Part shown: piece by piece, positions 62,979 through 64,000 of the stretch
Numbering within the stretch: the first letter of the stretch is position 1
Layout of the letters: each line of letters starts with the position of its first letter
Source: Gracilibacter sp. BRH_c7a
GTDB lineage: Bacteria > Bacillota > Desulfitobacteriia > Desulfitobacteriales > Syntrophobotulaceae
Reading direction: 5' to 3'
Length of the DNA stretch: 64,000 bases
Assembly (NCBI GenBank): GCA_001516055.1
Contig: LOEZ01000053.1
Span: 1-64,000, forward strand
The notes under the pieces: generated by a model
What the model saw: only the letters and a program-made list of their open reading frames with translations
The model's database searches: none
What the model was told of the DNA's origin: nothing
Made by a program: the position numbers and the translations under genes

Positions 62979-63050
62979 TCACTCCATTCCTTTCTGCAGG
63001 TATTAATTTATCTTTCATTTAACAATTGCTGCTCACCTAAGAATTGCTGC

Positions 63051-64000
63051 TCATCGTAAAACTGCTAAATTTCTCTTTTTATCTCCTTGTGACCTTTTAT
63101 TGAAAAAAAGCACACAAGCTAGGACTGAAATTAGTGTAGACGTGACCGCTGGCCATACGCCTAAAGTCCACTTGCCACCACTTATAAAACTTGCCAAAAC
63201 CGGTGGTCCCAGAAGAAATCCAGTATTATAAACAAGGTTGTTAATCCCTACTCCTAAACTAATAAGTAAGGGAGAAGGTGCTGTCGAATGTATTGAGGAA
63301 GAGGCTAGAGTAAAGTTACCTGTTGCAAAAAAGCCCAAAAGAAGTCCTAATATCACAGCCCAAGGTACAATCCATTTTGCTGAAGGCAAAAAGTATACTT
63401 GGCTAAACATAATAACAATTAAACAAATACTCAAAATGTGAATAAGTTTTGATTTACGGTACTTAGATATGACCCAACCGGAGAACGGATTAGAAAATAT
63501 AGAGATCATAAATGGAATACTAACATAAAAATTAGATAAGCTTGCTTCTATACCGTAAAATTCCGAATAATATTGGGGAGCAAAAGTTAAAAACCCACTA
63601 TTAGCAAAGCCAAGACCCGCAAAACCTATACCTAAAAGCCATGGCTCCGGTGTTTTAATTCCTTCCTTAAAGCTAAAAACCATTATGGATGTATGTTCAT
63701 GTTCGGAATTTGTAACACTCTTCGGATTATCTACCACAATCACATAAAGCAAGAGAGCCACAAACGTTACGCATGCTCCGAGCCACCAGAGCCCTTGCCA
63801 CCCATACTCGCTGCTAATAGGAATAGCAGCATTATAGGAAATAAAAAAACCAACAGGAACCCAGGATGCCCATATTCCCATAGGGAGAGCACGCTTTTCT
63901 ATTGGAAACCAAGCTGCTATAACTGAAGGAGCAATTATTGCCATTAATCCCAGTCCAACGCCTTCAAGTATACGGGTTGATAAGAACAGTTCTGCGCTCT
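63051..64000 (-). CDS. MFS transporter, N-terminus cut by the window edge
   Basis: The last 316 or so codons of a major facilitator family transporter. Reading continues in frame to the window edge (FLSTRILEGVGLGLMA, the conserved helix-4 region), so the internal ATG at 63944 is not the true start. About nine membrane helices are visible. The substrate is unknown; such anion and sugar-acid carriers are common beside MarR regulators. Confidence 0.85.
   Translation of the reverse strand, partial: SAELFLSTRILEGVGLGLMAIIAPSVIAAWFPIEKRALPMGIWASWVPVGFFISYNAAIPISSEYGWQGLWWLGACVTFVALLLYVIVVDNPKSVTNSEHEHTSIMVFSFKEGIKTPEPWLLGIGFAGLGFANSGFLTFAPQYYSEFYGIEASLSNFYVSIPFMISIFSNPFSGWVISKYRKSKLIHILSICLIVIMFSQVYFLPSAKWIVPWAVILGLLLGFFATGNFTLASSSIHSTAPSPLLISLGVGINNLVYNTGFLLGPPVLASFISGGKWTLGVWPAVTSTLISVLACVLFFNKRSQGDKKRNLAVLR

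Overview
The window looks like the chromosome of an anaerobic, moderately low-GC Gram-positive bacterium of the class Clostridia, most likely a Desulfosporosinus/Desulfitobacterium/Peptococcaceae-type organism. This is an inference from gene content: strong AGGAGG ribosome sites, lipoprotein-type binding proteins, rubrerythrin, two tungsten aldehyde:ferredoxin oxidoreductases, a tungstate transporter, a membrane iron-sulfur quinone oxidoreductase, TRAP transporters and a reductive-dehalogenase-like protein. I see no rRNA, tRNA, CRISPR array, phage or insertion sequence.

Layout. 1-2720: the edge of a cyclic-di-GMP-I riboswitch belonging to a gene off the left end, then hflX and a rubrerythrin gene. 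2800-7530 (minus): a complete branched-chain-amino-acid-type ABC importer. 7846-23332 (minus): a long co-directed block with a three-part TRAP importer, a GlcD/GlcF-type 2-hydroxyacid dehydrogenase, a RidA-family protein, two zinc alcohol dehydrogenases, a binding protein without signal peptide, a flavoprotein with a small ferredoxin, a TAXI-TRAP importer and an amidohydrolase. This reads as uptake and oxidation of organic acids or hydroxy acids of unknown identity.

23583-36945 (minus): a LarA-type racemase, a SucCD-like acyl-CoA ligase, a CoA-acylating aldehyde dehydrogenase, a full acetoin-dehydrogenase-type complex (E3, E2, E1beta, E1alpha), an orphan GatC-like membrane protein, an M24-fold (creatinase-like) hydrolase and a GntR/FCD regulator. 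Together they would split an alpha-hydroxyketone such as acetoin into acyl-CoA plus aldehyde, oxidise the aldehyde to acyl-CoA, and make ATP from the thioesters.

37143-48781: a membrane Fe-S:quinone oxidoreductase, then a tungsten module: an HTH regulator with a ligand-binding domain, tupABC, two moeA paralogues (one fused to the same ligand-binding domain), a MoeB/HesA-like protein and a first aldehyde:ferredoxin oxidoreductase.

48873-61300 (minus): two transcription units. The upstream one holds a nitrilase-family hydrolase, a second signal-less binding protein, a second aldehyde:ferredoxin oxidoreductase with a four-cluster ferredoxin and a MoaD-like carrier, an alpha/beta hydrolase, a cytoplasmic RdhA-like iron-sulfur protein and an NCS2 permease. 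The downstream one holds a nitroreductase, a BASS-type transporter and a CocE-like hydrolase. This is the best candidate for an undescribed pathway. A shared palindromic motif (AATAAACGAT / ATAATCGATTAT) lies in front of four of these minus-strand units and in the GntR promoter region, which suggests one regulon. 61572-64000: a MarR regulator, a metallo-beta-lactamase-fold hydrolase and a truncated MFS transporter.
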